A DNA stretch of 64,000 bases from assembly GCA_946902985.2 (NCBI GenBank), contig CAMPQE020000053.1, positions 1,116,001-1,180,000 on the forward strand, given 5' to 3'. Below are positions 14,101 through 28,250 of the stretch, one piece after another; position 1 is the stretch's first letter, and the number at the start of each line of letters is the position of its first letter. This stretch comes from Meconema thalassinum (taxonomy: Eukaryota > Arthropoda > Insecta > Orthoptera > Tettigoniidae). The position numbers were made by a program, and so were the translations under genes. A model generated the notes under the pieces. The model did not search any database. It saw only the letters and a list, made by a program, of their open reading frames with translations, and was not told where the DNA came from.

Positions 14101-17100
14101 GCTTGGCGCAACCTGTATACCATCACTGTTGCCACTACTAATCTACCTTATATCTACTAGGGCTTGGCGCAACCTGTATACCATCACTGTTGCCACTACT
14201 AATCTGCCTTATATCTACTAGGGATTGGTGCAACCTGAATTCCACCAGTGTTGACACTACTAATCTACCTTATATCCACTAGGGCTTGGTGCAACTTGTG
14301 TACCATCACTGTTGCCACTACTAATCTACCTTATATCTACTAGGGCTTGGCGCAACCTGTGTACCATCACTGTTGCCACTACTAATCTACCTTATATCTA
14401 CTAGGGCTTGACGCAACCTGTGTACCATCACTGTTGCCACTACTAATCTACCTTATATCTACTAGGGCTTGGCGCAACCTGTGTACCATCACTGTTGCCA
14501 CTACTAATCTACCTTATATCTACTAGGGATTGGTGCAACCTGTGTACCATCACTGTTGACACTACTAATCTACCTTATATCTACTGGGGCTTGGTGCAAC
14601 CTGTATACCATCACTGTTGACACTACTAATCTATCTTATATCTACTAGGGCTTGGTGCAACCTGTATACCATCACTGTTGACACTACTAATCTACCTTAT
14701 ATCTACTAGGGCTCGGTGCAACCTGTGTACCATCACTGTTGACACTACTAATCTGCCTTATATCTACTAGTGCTTGGTGCAACCTGTGTACCATCACTCT
14801 TGCCACTACTAAAGTGCCTTATATCTACTAGGGCTTGGTGCAACCTGTGTACCATTACTGTTGCCACTACTAATCTACCTTATATCTACTAGGGCTTGGT
14901 GCAACCTGTGTACCATCACTGTTGCCACTACTAATCTACCTTATATATACTAGGGCTTGGTGCAACCTGTGTACCATCACTGTTGACACTACTAATCTAC
15001 CTTATATCTACTAGGGCTTGGCGCAACCTGTATACCATCACTGTTGCCACTACTAATCTACCTCTTATCTACTAGGGCTTGGCGCAACCTGTATATCATC
15101 ACTGTTGCCACTACTAATCTACCTTATATCTACTAGGGCTTGGCGCAACCTGTATTCCATCACTGTTGACACTACTAATCTACCTCTTATCTACTAGGGC
15201 TTGGCGCAACCTGTATACCATCACTGTTGCCACTACTAATCTACCTTATATCTACTAGGGCTTGGCGCAACCTGTATATCATCACTGTTGCCACTACTAA
15301 TCTACCTTATATCTACTAGGGCTTGGCGCAACCTGTATATCATAACTGTTGCCACTACTAATCTACCTTATATCTACTAGGGCTTGGTGCAACCTGTGTA
15401 CCATCACTGTTGCCACTACTTATCTACCTTATATCCACTAGGGCTTGGCGCAACCCGTGTACTATCACTGTTGCCACTACTAATCTACCTTATATCTACT
15501 AGGGATTGGTGCAACCTGTGTACCAGCACTGTTGACACTACTAATCTACCTTATATCTACTGGGGCTTGGTGCAACCTGTATACCATCACTGTTGACACT
15601 ACTAATCTATCTTATATCTACTAGGGCTTGGTGCAACCTGTATACCATCACTGTTGACACTACTAATCTACCTTATATCTACTAGGGCTTGGTGCAACCT
15701 GTGTACCATCACTGTTGACACTACTAATCTGCCTTATATCTACTAGTGCTTGGTGCAACCTGTGTACCATCACTCTTGCCACTACTAATCTACCATATAT
15801 CTACTATGGCTTGGCGCAACCTGTGTACCATCACTGTTGCCACTACTAATCTACCTTATATCTACTAGGGCTTGGCGCAACCTGTATACAATCACAGTTG
15901 CCATTACTAATCTACCTTATATCTACTAGGGCTTGGCGCAACCTGTATACCATCACTGTTGCCACTACTAATCTGCCTTATATCTACTAGGGATTGGTGC
16001 AACCTGAATTCCACCAGTGTTGACACTACTAATCTACCTTATATCCACTATGGCTTGGTGCAACTTGTGTACCATCACTGTTGCCACTACTAATCTACCA
16101 TATATCTACTAGGGCTTGGCGCAACCTGTGTACCATCACTGTTGCCACTACTAATCTACCTTATATCTACTAGGGCTTGGCGCAACCTGTGTACCATCAC
16201 TGTTGCCACTACTAATCTACCTTATATCTACTAGGGCTTGGCGCAACCTGTGTACCATCACTGTTGCCACTACTAATCTACCTTATATCTACTAGGGATT
16301 GGTGCAACCTGTGTACCATCACTGTTGACACTACTAATCTACCTTATATCTACTGGGGCTTGGTACAACCTGTCTACCATCACTGTTGACACTACTAATC
16401 TATCTTATATCTACTAGGGCTTGGTGCAACCTGTATACCATCACTGTTGACACTACTAATCTACCTTATATCTACTAGGGCTTGGTGCAACCTGTGTACC
16501 ATCACTGTTGACACTACTAATCTGCCTTATATCTACTAGTGCTTGGTGCAACCTGTGTACCATCACTCTTGCCACTACTAATCTACCTTATATTTACTAT
16601 GGCTTGGCGCAACCTGTGTACCATCACTGTTGCCACTACTAATCTACCTTATATCTACTAGGGCTTGGTGCAACCTGTATACCATCACTGTTGACACTAC
16701 TAATCTATCGTATATCTACTAGGGCTTGGTGCAAACCTGTATACCATCACTGTTGCCACTACTTATCTGCCTTATATCCACTAGGGCTTGGCGCAACCCG
16801 TGTACTATCACTGTTGCCACTACTAATCTACCTTATATCTACTATGGCTTGGCGCAACCTGTGTACCATCACTGTTGACACTACTAATCTACTTTATATC
16901 TACTATGGCTTGGCGCAACCTGTGTACCATCACTGTTGCCACTACTAATCTACCTTATATCCACTAGGGCTTGGCGCAACCTGTGTACCATCACTGTTGC
17001 CACTACTAATCTACCTTATATCTACTATGGCTTGGCGCAACCTGTGTACCATCACTGTTGCCACTACTAATCTACCTTATATCTACTAGGGCTTGGCGCA

Positions 17101-18623
17101 ACCTGTATACCATCACCGTTGCCACTACTAATCTACCTTATATCTACTAGGGCTTGGTGCAACCTGTATACCATCACTGTTGACACTACTAATCTATCTT
17201 ATATCTACTAGGGCTTGGTGCAACCTGTATACTATCACTGTTGACACTACTAATCTACCTTATATCTACTATGGCTTGGCGCAACCTGTGTACCATCACT
17301 GTTGCCACTACTAATCTACCTTATATCTACTATGGCTTGGCGCAACCTGTGTACCATCACTGTTGCCACTACTAATCTACCTTACATCTACTAGGGCTTG
17401 GCGCAACCTGTGTACCATCACTGTTGCCACTACTAATCTACCTTATATCTACTATGGCTTGGCGCAACCTGTGTACCATCACTGTTGACACTACTAATCT
17501 ACATTATACTACTAGGGCTTGGCGCAACCTGTATACCGTCACTGTTGACACTATTAATCTACCTTATATCCACTAGGGCTTGGTGCAACCTGTGTACCAT
17601 CACTGTTGCCACTACTAATCTACCTTATATCTACTATGGCTTGGCGCAACCTGTATACCAACACTGTTGACACTACTAATCTACCTTATATCTACTAGGG
17701 CTTGGTGCATCCTGTATACCGTCACTGTTGACACTACTAATCTACCTTATATCCACTAGGGCTTGGTGCAACCTGTGTACCATCACTGTTGCCACTACTA
17801 ATCTACCTTATATCTACTATGGCTTGGCGCAACCTGTATACCAACACTGTTGACACTACTAATCTACCTTATATCTACTAGGGCTTGGTGCATCCTGTAT
17901 ACCGTCACTGTTGACACTACTAATCTACCTTTTATCCACTAGGGCTTGATGCAACCTGTGTACCATCACTGTTGCCACTACAAATCTACCTTATATCTAC
18001 TATGGCTTGGCGCAACCTGTGTACCATCACTGTTGCCACTACTAATCTACCTTATATCTACTAGGGCTTGGCGCAACCTGTGTACCATCACTGTTGCCAC
18101 TACTAATCTACCTTATATCTACTAGGGCTTGGCGCAACCTGTGTACCATCACTGTTGCCACTACTAATCTACCTTACATCTACTAGGGCTTGGCGCAACC
18201 TGTGTACCATCACTGTTGCCACTACTAATCTACCTTATATCTACTAGGGATTGGTGCAACCTGTATACCATCACTGTTGACACTACTAATCTACCTTATA
18301 TCTACTATGGCTTGGCGCAACCTGTGTACCATCACTGTTGCCACTACTAATCTACCTTATATCTACTAGGGCTTGGTGCAACCTGTGTACCATCACTGTT
18401 GCCACAACTAATCTGCCTTATATCTACTATGGCTTGGCGCAACCTGTATACCAACACTGTTGACACTACTAATCTACCTTATACTACTAGGGCTTGGCGC
18501 AACCTGTATACCGTCACTGTTGACACTACTAATCTACCTTATATCCACTAGGGCTTGGTGCAACCTGTGTACCATCACTGTTGCCACTACTAATCTACCT
18601 TATATCTACTATGGCTTGGCGCA
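11101..18623 (+). repeat. Long higher-order block, copy 2 (period 9,576 bp)
   Basis: This is the partner of 1525-9047, in constant register as judged by all length-variant monomers, the AAAGTG cassette and the GAATTC sites. The EcoRI-site intervals 671 and 1,769 bp (14237-13566 and 16006-14237) exactly repeat those at 3990, 4661 and 6430. Scattered substitutions separate the copies, for example GGTGAAACCTG near 11793 against GGTGCAACCTG near 2217, and CTACTTCGG near 12326 against CTACTACGG near 2750. After 18623 the sequence jumps back into a series like that at 8.07-8.9 kb. Confidence 0.85.
14811..15346 (+). repeat. Variant cassette A, copy 2
   Basis: Same order of diagnostic monomers as at 5235, exactly 9,576 bp downstream: AAAGTG at 14811 and CATAAC at 15341. 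It lies inside copy 2 of the large block. Confidence 0.9.
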
Positions 18624-19639
18624 ACCTGTATACCAACACTGTTGACACTACTAATCTACCTTATATCTACTAGGGCTTGGTGCATCCTGTATACCGTCAC
18701 TGTTGACACTACTAATCTACCTTATATCCACTAGGGCTTGATGCAACCTGTGTACCATCACTGTTGCCACTACAAATCTACCTTATATCTACTATGGCTT
18801 GGCGCAACCTGTGTACCATCACTGTTGCCACTACTAATCTACCTTATATCTACTAGGGCTTGGCGCAACCTGTGTACCATCACTGTTGCCACTACTAATC
18901 TACCTTATATCTACTAGGGCTTGGCGCAACCTGTGTACCATCACTGTTGCCACTACTAATCTACCTTACATCTACTAGGGCTTGGCGCAACCTGTGTACC
19001 ATCACTGTTGCCACTACTAATCTACCTTATATCTACTAGGGATTGGTGCAACCTGTATACCATCACTGTTGACACTACTAATCTACCTTATATCTACTAT
19101 GGCTTGGCGCAACCTGTGTACCATCACTGTTGCCACTACTAATCTACCTTATATCTACTAGGGCTTGGTGCAACCTGTGTACCATCACTGTTGCCACAAC
19201 TAATCTGCCTTATATCTACTAGGGCTTGGTGCAACCTGTGTACCATCACTGTTGCCACTATTAATCTACCTTATATCTACTAGGGCTTGGTGCAACCTGT
19301 GTACCATCACTGTTGCCACTACTAATCTACCTTATATCTACTAGGGCTTAGTGCATCCTGTATACCGTCACTGTTGCCACTACTAATCTACCTTATATCT
19401 ACTAGGGCTTGGTGCAACCTGTATACCATCACTGTTGCCACTACTAATCTGCCTTATATCTACTAGGGCTTGGCGCAACCTGTATACCATCACTGTTGCC
19501 ACTACTAATCTAACTTATATCTACTAGGGCTTGGTGCAACCTGTGTACCATCACTGTTGCCACTACTAATCTACCTTATATATACTAGGGCTTGGTGCAA
19601 CCTGTGTACCATCACTTTTGACACTACTAATCTACCTTA
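18624..19639 (+). repeat. Linker segment repeating a local series
   Basis: Satellite monomers that re-run the series seen just upstream at about 17.65-18.45 kb and at 8.1-8.85 kb: the GGTGCATCCTGTATACCGTC monomer, then GGGCTTGATGC, then CTACAAATC. This is followed by the GGGCTTAGTGCATCC series (near 19347) also seen at 804, 3488 and 13064. It ends with a TATATATACTAG monomer and a CACTTTTGACAC variant near 19613 that have no direct counterpart in the aligned 13.4 kb region. Confidence 0.65.
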
Positions 19640-22600
19640 TATCTACTAGGGCTTGGCGCAACCTGTATACCATCACTGTTGCCACTACTAATCTGCCTTA
19701 TATCTACTAGGGATTGGTGCAACCTGAATTCCACCAGTGTTGACACTACTAATCTACCTTATATCCACTAGCGCTTCGTGCAACTTGTGTACCATCACTG
19801 TTGCCACTACTAATCTACCTTATATCTACTAGGGCTTGGCGAAACCTGTGTACCATCACTGTTGCCACTACTAATCTACCTTATATCTACTGGGGATTGG
19901 TGCAACCTGTGTACCATCACTGTTGACACTACTAATCTACCTTATATCTACTGGGGCTTGGTGCAACCTGTATACCATCACTGTTGACACTACTAATCTA
20001 TCTTATATCTACTAGGGCTTGGTGCAACCTGTATACCATCACTGTTGACACTACTAATCTACCTTATATCTACTAGGGCTTGGTGCAACCTGTGTACCAT
20101 CACTGTTGACACTACTAATCTGCCTTATATCTACTAGTGCTTGGTGCAACCTGTGTACCATCACTCTTGCCACTACTAATCTACCTTATATCTACTATGG
20201 CTTGGCGCAACCTGTGTACCATCACTGTTGCCACTACTAATCTACCTTATATCTACTAGGGCTTGGCGCAACCTGTATACCATCACTGTTGCCACTACTA
20301 ATCTACCTTATATCTACTAGGGCTTGGCGCAACCTGTATACCATCACTGTTGCCACTACTAATCTGCCTTATATCTACTAGGGATTGGTGCAACCTGAAT
20401 TCCACCAGTGTTGACACTACTAATCTACCTTATATCCACTAGGGCTTGGTGCAACTTGTGTACCATCACTGTTGCCACTACTAATCTACCTTATATCTAA
20501 TAGGGCTTGGCGCAACCTGTGTACCATCACTGTTGCCACTACTAATCTACCTTATATCTACTAGGGCTTGACGCAACCTGTGTACCATCACTGTTGCCAC
20601 TACTAATCTACCTTATATCTACTAGGGCTTGGCGCAACCTGTGTACCATCACTGTTGCCACTACTAATCTACCTTATATCTACTTGGGTTTTGGTGCAAC
20701 CTGTGTACCATCACTGTTGACACTACTAATCTACCTTATATCTACTGGGGCTTGGTGCAACCTGTATACCATCACTGTTGACACTACTAATCTATCTTAT
20801 ATCTACTAGGGCTTGGTGCAACCTGTATACCATCACTGTTGACACTACTAATCTACCTTATATCTACTAGGGCTCGGTGCAACCTGTGTACCATCACTGT
20901 TGACACTACTAATCTGCCTTATATCTACTAGTGCTTGGTGCAACCTGTGTACCATCACTCTTGCCACTACTAAAGTGCCTTATATCTACTAGGGCTTGGT
21001 GCAACCTGTGTACCATTACTGTTGCCACTACTAATCTACCTTATATCTACTAGGGCTTGGTGCAACCTGTGTACCATCACTGTTGCCACTACTAATCTAC
21101 CTTATATATACTAGGGCTTGGTGCAACCTGTGTACCATCACTGTTGACACTACTAATCTACCTTATATCTACTAGGGCTTGGCGCAACCTGTATACCATC
21201 ACTGTTGCCACTACTAATCTACCTCTTATCTACTAGGGCTTGGCGCAACCTGTATATCATCACTGTTGCCACTACTAATCTACCTTATATCTACTAGGGC
21301 TTGGCGCAACCTGTATTCCATCACTGTTGACACTACTAATCTACCTCTTATCTACTAGGGCTTGGCGCAACCTGTATACCATCACTGTTGCCACTACTAA
21401 TCTACCTTATATCTACTAGGGCTTGGCGCAACCTGTATATCATCACTGTTGCCACTACTAATCTACCTTATATCTACTAGGGCTTGGCGCAACCTGTATA
21501 TCATAACTGTTGCCACTACTAATCTACCTTATATCTACTAGGGCTTGGTGCAACCTGTGTACCATCACTGTTGCCACTACTTATCTACCTTATATCCACT
21601 AGGGCTTGGCGCAACCCGTGTACTATCACTGTTGCCACTACTAATCTACCTTATATCTACTAGGGATTGGTGCAACCTGTGTACCAGCACTGTTGACACT
21701 ACTAATCTACCTTATATCTACTGGGGCTTGGTGCAACCTGTATACCATCACTGTTGACACTACTAATCTATCTTATATCTACTAGGGCTTGGTGCAACCT
21801 GTATACCATCACTGTTGACACTACTAATCTACCTTATATCTACTAGGGCTTGGTGCAACCTGTGTACCATCACTGTTGACACTACTAATCTGCCTTATAT
21901 CTACTAGTGCTTGGTGCAACCTGTGTACCATCACTCTTGCCACTACTAATCTACCATATATCTACTATGGCTTGGCGCAACCTGTGTACCATCACTGTTG
22001 CCACTACTAATCTACCTTATATCTACTAGGGCTTGGCGCAACCTGTATACCATCACAGTTGCCACTACTAATCTACCTTATATCTACTAGGGCTTGGCGC
22101 AACCTGTATACCATCACTGTTGCCACTACTAATCTGCCTTATATATACTAGGGATTGGTGCAACCTGAATTCCACCAGTGTTGACACTACTAATCTACCT
22201 TATATCCACTATGGCTTGGTGCAACTTGTGTACCATCACTGTTGCCACTACTAATCTACCTTATATCTACTAGGGCTTGGCGCAACCTGTGTACCATCAC
22301 TGTTGCCACTACTAATCTACCTTATATCTACTAGGGCTTGGCGCAACCTGTGTACCATCACTGTTGCCACTACTAATCTACCTTATATCTACTAGGGCTT
22401 GGCGCAACCTGTGTACCATCACTGTTGCCACTACTAATCTACCTTATATCTACTAGGGATTGGTGCAACCTGTGTACCATCACTGTTGACACTACTAATC
22501 TACCTTATATCTACTGGGGCTTGGTACAACCTGTCTACCATCACTGTTGACACTACTAATCTATCTTATATCTACTAGGGCTTGGTGCAACCTGTATACC

Positions 22601-22960
22601 ATCACTGTTGACACTACTAATCTACCTTATATCTACTAGGGCTTGGTGCAACCTGTGTACCATCACTGTTGACACTACTAATCTGCCTTATATCTACTAG
22701 TGCTTGGTGCAACCTGTGTACCATCACTCTTGCCACTACTAATCTACCTTATATCTACTATGGCTTGGCGCAACCTGTGTACCATCACTGTTGCCACTAC
22801 TAATCTACCTTATATCTACTAGGGCTTGGTGCAACCTGTATACCATCACTGTTGACACTACTAATCTATCGTATATCTACTAGGGCTTGGTGCAAACCTG
22901 TATACCATCACTGTTGCCACTACTTATCTACCTTATATCCACTAGGGCTTGGCGCAACCT
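19640..22960 (+). repeat. Partial third copy of the large block (6,160-6,161 bp after copy 2)
   Basis: Bases 13480-16800 recur here. GAATTC at 13566, 14237 and 16006 corresponds to 19726, 20397 and 22167, and AAAGTG at 14811 to 20972. The offset changes from 6,160 to 6,161 at about 20685 because one monomer carries an extra base (CTTGGGTTTTGGTGC in place of CTAGGGATTGGTGC). The right boundary is near 22960, where the monomer order departs from 16.80 kb. Confidence 0.8.
20972..21507 (+). repeat. Variant cassette A, copy 3
   Basis: AAAGTG at 20972 and CATAAC at 21502, with the 530-bp spacing kept. It is 6,161 bp after copy 2 and lies within the partial third copy of the large block. Confidence 0.9.
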
Positions 22961-23160
22961 GTGTACCATCACTGTTGCCACTACTAATCTACCTTATATC
23001 TACTAGGGCTTGGCGCAACCTGTATACCATCACTGTTGCCACTACTAATCTACCTTATATCTACTATGGCTTGGCGCAACCTGTGTACCATCACTGTTGC
23101 CACTACTAATCTACCTTATATCTACTAGGGCTTGGCGCAACCTGTGTACCATCACTGTTG

Positions 23161-23526
23161 CCACTACTTATCTACCTTATATCCACTAGGGCTTGGCGCA
23201 ACCCGTGTACTATCACTGTTGCCACTACTAATCTACCTTATATCTACTATGGCTTGGCGCAACCTGTGTACCATCACTGTTGACACTACTAATCTACTTT
23301 ATATCTACTATGGCTTGGCGCAACCTGTGTACCATCACTGTTGCCACTACTTATCTACCTTATATCCACTAGGGCTTGGCGCAACCCGTGTACTATCACT
23401 GTTGCCACTACTAATCTACCTTATATCTACTATGGCTTGGCGCAACCTGTGTACCATCACTGTTGACACTACTAATCTACTTTATATCTACTATGGCTTG
23501 GCGCAACCTGTGTACCATCACTGTTG
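23161..23526 (+). repeat. Perfect 183-bp (three-monomer) tandem duplication
   Basis: The three-monomer unit starting CCACTACTTATC at 23161 is repeated at 23344. Read base by base, the two 183-bp units appear identical, including the rare CTTATCTACC, AACCCGTGTACTATC and AATCTACTTTATATC variants. Single copies of the same trimer lie near 1818, 7186, 11393, 16761, 29753, 34449, 42382 and 48606. Because the trimer is not doubled in those copies, this duplication looks local and recent. Confidence 0.85.
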
Positions 23527-26399
23527 CCACTACTAATCTACCTTATATCCACTAGGGCTTGGCGCAACCTGTGTACCATCACTGTTGCCACTACTAATCT
23601 ACCTTATATCTACTATGGCTTGGCGCAACCTGTGTACCATCACTGTTGCCACTACTAATCTACCTTATATCTACTAGGGCTTGGCGCAACCTGTATACCA
23701 TCACCGTTGCCACTACTAATCTACCTTGTATCTACTAGGGCTTGGTGCAACCTGTATACCATCACTGTTGACACTACTAATCTATCTTATATCTACTAGG
23801 GCTTGGTGCAACCTGTATACTATCACTGTTGACACTACTAATCTACCTTATATCTACTATGGCTTGGCGCAACCTGTGTACCATCACTGTTGCCACTACT
23901 AATCTACCTTATATCCACTAGGGCTTGGCGCAACCTGTGTACCATCACTGTTGCCACTACTAATCTACCATATATCTACTATGGCTTGGCGCAACCTGTG
24001 TACCATCACTGTTGCCACTACTAATCTACCTTACATCTACTAGGGCTTGGCGCAACCTGTGTACCATCACTGTTGCCACTACTAATCTACCTTATATCTA
24101 CTATGGCTTGGCGCAACCTGTGTACCATCACTGTTGACACTACTAATCTACCTTATACTACTAGGGCTTGGCGCAACCTGTATACCGTCACTGTTGACAC
24201 TACTAATCTACCTTATATCCACTAGGGCTTGGTGCAACCTGTGTACAATCACTGTTGCCACTACTAATCTACCTTATATCTACTATGGCTTGGCGCAACC
24301 TGTATACCAACACTGTTGACACTACTAATCTACCTTATATCTACTAGGGCTTGGTGCATCCTGTATACCGTCACTGTTGACACTACTAATCTACCTTATA
24401 TCCACTAGGGCTTGATGCAACCTGTGTACCATCACTGTTGCCACTACAAATCTACCTTATATCTACTATGGCTTGGCGCAACCTGTGTACCATCACTGTT
24501 GCCACTACTAATCTACCTTACATCTACTAGGGCTTGGCGCAACCTGTGTACCATCACTGTTGCCACTACTAATCTACCTTATATCTACTAGGGCTTGGCG
24601 CAACCTGTGTACCATCACTGTTGCCACTACTAATCTACCTTACATCTACTAGGGCTTGGCGCAACCTGTGTACCATCACTGTTGCCACTACTAATCTACC
24701 TTATATCTACTAGGGATTGGTGCAACCTGTTTATAATCACTGTTGACACTACTAATCTACCTTATATCTACTATGGCTTGGCGCAACCTGTGTACCATCA
24801 CTGTTGCCACTACTAATCTACCTTATATCTACTAGGGCTTGGTGCAACCTGTGTACCATCACTGTTGCCACAACTAATCTGCCTTATATCTACTAGGGCT
24901 TGGTGCAACCTGTGTACCATCACTGTTGCCACTATTAATCTACCTTATATCTACTAGGGCTTGGTGCAACCTGTGTACCATCACTGTTGCCACTACTAAT
25001 CTACCTTATATCTACTAGGGCTTAGTGCATCCTGTATACCGTCACTGTTGCCACTACTAATCTACCTTATATCTACTAGGGCTTGGTGCAACCTGTATAC
25101 CATCACTGTTGCCACTACTAATCTGCCTTATATCTACTAGGGCTTGGCGCAACCTGTATACCATCACTGTTGCCACTACTAATCTACCTTATATCTACTA
25201 GGGCTTGGTGCAACCTGTGTACCATCACTGTTGCCACTACTAATCTGCCTTATATCTACTAGGGCTTGGTGCAACCTGTGTACCATCACTGTTGCCACTA
25301 CTAATCTGCCTTATATCTACTAGGGCTTGGTGCAACCTGTGTACCATCACTGTTGCCACTACTAATCTACCTTATATCCACTAGGGCTTGGCGCAACCTG
25401 TATACCATCACTGTTGCCACTACTAATCTACCTTATATCTACTAGGGCTTGGCGCAACCTGTATACCATCACTGTTGCCACTACTAATCTGCCTTATATC
25501 TACTAGGGATTGGTGCAACCTGAATTCCACCAGTGTTGACACTACTAATCTACCTTATATCCACTAGCGCTTCGTGCAACTTGTGTACCATCACTGTTGC
25601 CACTACTAATCTACCTTATATCTACTAGGGCTTGGCGCAACCTGTGTACCATCACTGTTGCCACTACTAATCTACCTTATATCTACTGGGGATTGGTGCA
25701 ACCTGTGTACCATCACTGTTGACACTACTAATCTACCTTATATCTACTGGGGCTTGGTGCAACCTGTATACCATCACTGTTGACACTACTAATCTATCTT
25801 ATATCTACTAGGGCTTGGTGCAACCTGTATACCATCACTGTTGACACTACTAATCTACCTTATATCTACTAGGGCTTGGTGCAACCTGTGTACCATCACT
25901 GTTGACACTACTAATCTGCCTTATATCTACTAGTGCTTGGTGCAACCTGTGTACCATCACTCTTGCCACTACTAATCTACCTTATATCTACTATGGCTTG
26001 GCGCAACCTGCGTACCATCACTGTTGCCACTACTAATCTACCGTATATCTACTAGGGCTTGGCGCAACCTGTATACCATCACTGTTGCCACTACTAATCT
26101 ACCTTATATCTACTAGGGCTTGGCGCATCCTGTATACCATCACTGTTGCCACTACTAATCTGCTTTATATCTACTAGGGATTGGTGCAACCTGAATCCAC
26201 CTGTGTTGACACTACTAATCTACCTTATATCCACTAGGGCTTGGTGCAACTTGTGTACCATCACTGTTGACACTACTAATCTACCTTATATCTACTAGGG
26301 CTCGGTGCAACCTGTGTACCATCACTGTTGACACTACTAATCTGCCTTATATCTAATAGTGCTTGGTGCAACCTGTGTACCATCACTCTTGCCACTACT
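23527..26399 (+). repeat. Mosaic satellite segment with pieces of the left blocks
   Basis: The part around 24.1 kb follows 17.5 kb at an offset of 6,649 bp (the 60-bp monomer near 24155 pairs with 17505). The later part, with GGGCTTAGTGC near 25022 and GAATTC at 25522, follows the 12.9-13.6 and 19.2-19.7 kb series. Near 26.19 kb the usual GAATTCCACCAGTG monomer reads GAATCCACCTGTG, one base shorter, so the EcoRI site is lost. No non-satellite sequence is present. Confidence 0.7.
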
Positions 26400-26935
26400 A
26401 AAGTGCCTTATATCTACTAGGGCTTGGTGCAACCTGTGTACCATTACTGTTGCCACTAATAATCTACCTTATATCTACTAGGGCTTGGTGCAACCTGTGT
26501 ACCATCACTGTTGCCACTACTAATCTACCTTATATATACTAGGGCTTGGTGCAACCTGTGTACCATCACTGTTGACACTACTAATCTACCTTATATCTAC
26601 TAGGGCTTGGCGCAACCTGTATACCATCACTGTTGCCACTACTAATCTACCTCTTATCTACTAGGGCTTGGCGCAACCTGTATATCATCACTGTTGCCAC
26701 TACTAATCTACCTTATATCTACTAGGGCTTGGCGCAACCTGTATTCCATCACTGTTGACACTACTAATCTACCTCTTATCTACTAGGGCTTGGCGCAACC
26801 TGTATACCATCACTGTTGCCACTACTAATCTACCTTATATCTACTAGGGCTTGGCGCAACCTGTATATCATCACTGTTGCCACTACTAATCTACCTTATA
26901 TCTACTAGGGCTTGGCGCAACCTGTATATCATAAC
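26400..26935 (+). repeat. Variant cassette A, copy 4
   Basis: AAAGTG at 26400 and CATAAC at 26930 keep the 530-bp spacing. It differs from the other copies in small ways: CACTAATAATC near 26456 and CATAACTGTTGAC where the others have CATAACTGTTGCC. It directly precedes the first variant block B. Confidence 0.88.
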
Positions 26936-27080
26936 TGTTGACACTACTAATCTACCTTATATCTACTAGGGCTTGGTGCAACCTGTGTACCATCACTGTT
27001 GCCACTACTAATCTACCTTATATCTACTAGGGCTTGGCTCAACCTGTATACCATCACTGTTGCCACTACTAATCTACCTT

Positions 27081-28250
27081 ATATCCACAAGGGCTTAGGG
27101 CAACCTGTATACCATCACTGTTGACACTACCTATCTACCTTTTATCCACTAGGGCTTAGGGCAACCTGTATACCATCACTGTTGACACTACCAATCTACC
27201 GTATATCCACTAGGGCTTAGGGCAACCTGTATACCATCACTGTTGCCACTACTAATCTACCTTATATCCACTAGGGCTTAGGGCAACCTGTATACCATCA
27301 CTGTTGACACTACCAATCTACCTTATATCCACTATGGCTTAGGGCAACCTGTATACCATCACTGTTGCCACAACCAATCTACCTTATATCTACTAGGGCT
27401 TGGCGCAACCTGTATACCATCACTGTTGACACTACTAATTTACCTTATATCTACTAGGGCTGGGCGCAACCTGCTCACCATCACTGTTGCCACTACTAAT
27501 CTACCTTATATCTACTAGGGCTTGGCGCAACCTGTATACCATCACTGTAGCCACTACTAATCTGCCTTATATCTACTAAAGATTGGTGCAACCTGCATAC
27601 CAGCACTGTTGACACTACTAATCTACCTTATATCCACTAGGGCGTGGCGCAACCTGTATACCATCACTGTTGACACTACTAATTTACCTTATATCTACTA
27701 GGGCTTGGCGCAACCTGTATTCCATCACTGTTGACACTACTAATCTACCTTATATCTACTAGGGCTTGGCGCAACCTGTATTCCATCACTGTTGACACTA
27801 CTAATTCACCTTATATCTACTAGGGCTTGGCGCAACCTATATACCATCACTGTTGACACTACTAATTTACCTTATATCAACTAGGGCTGGGCGCAACCTG
27901 CTCACCATCACTGTTGCCACTACTAATCTACCTTATATCTACTAGGGCTTGGCGTAACCTGTATACCATCACTGTTGCCACTACTAATCTGCCTTATATC
28001 TACTAGGGATTGGTGCAACCTGCATACCACCACTGTTGACACTACTAATCTACCTTATATCCACTAGGGCTTGGCGCAACCTGTATACCATCACTCTTGC
28101 CACTACTAATCTACCTTATATTTACTAGGGCTTGGTGCATCCTGTATACCGTCACTGTTGCCACTACTAATCTACCTTATATCTACTAGGGATTGGTGCA
28201 ACCTGTATACCATCACTGTTGACACTACTAATCTACCTTATATCTACTAT
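27081..28250 (+). repeat. Variant block B, copy 1 (GGGCTTAGGGC and GCTGGGCGC monomers)
   Basis: The first five monomers (27081-27380) have GGGCTTAGGGCAACC where the rest of the array has CTTGGCGC or CTTGGTGC, together with CACTACCAATC and CACAACCAATC. They are followed by monomers with GGGCTGGGCGCAACCTGCTC (near 27459 and 27884), CTACTAAAGATTGG (near 27576), AATTTACC, AATTCACC and GCATACCACCACTG-type variants. This block is absent from the first 27 kb. It recurs 10,188 bp downstream and again 7,932 bp after that. Confidence 0.88.

Noticed and set aside
23132..23536. Longest open frame, 134 codons on the + strand, and about 30 shorter ones of 61-102 codons
   Set aside because: All are readings of the 61-bp satellite with a 61-residue periodicity. 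They start and stop wherever variant monomers create ATG or lose TAG, recur with each duplicated block, and show no domain, codon pattern or regulatory context. I annotate no CDS.
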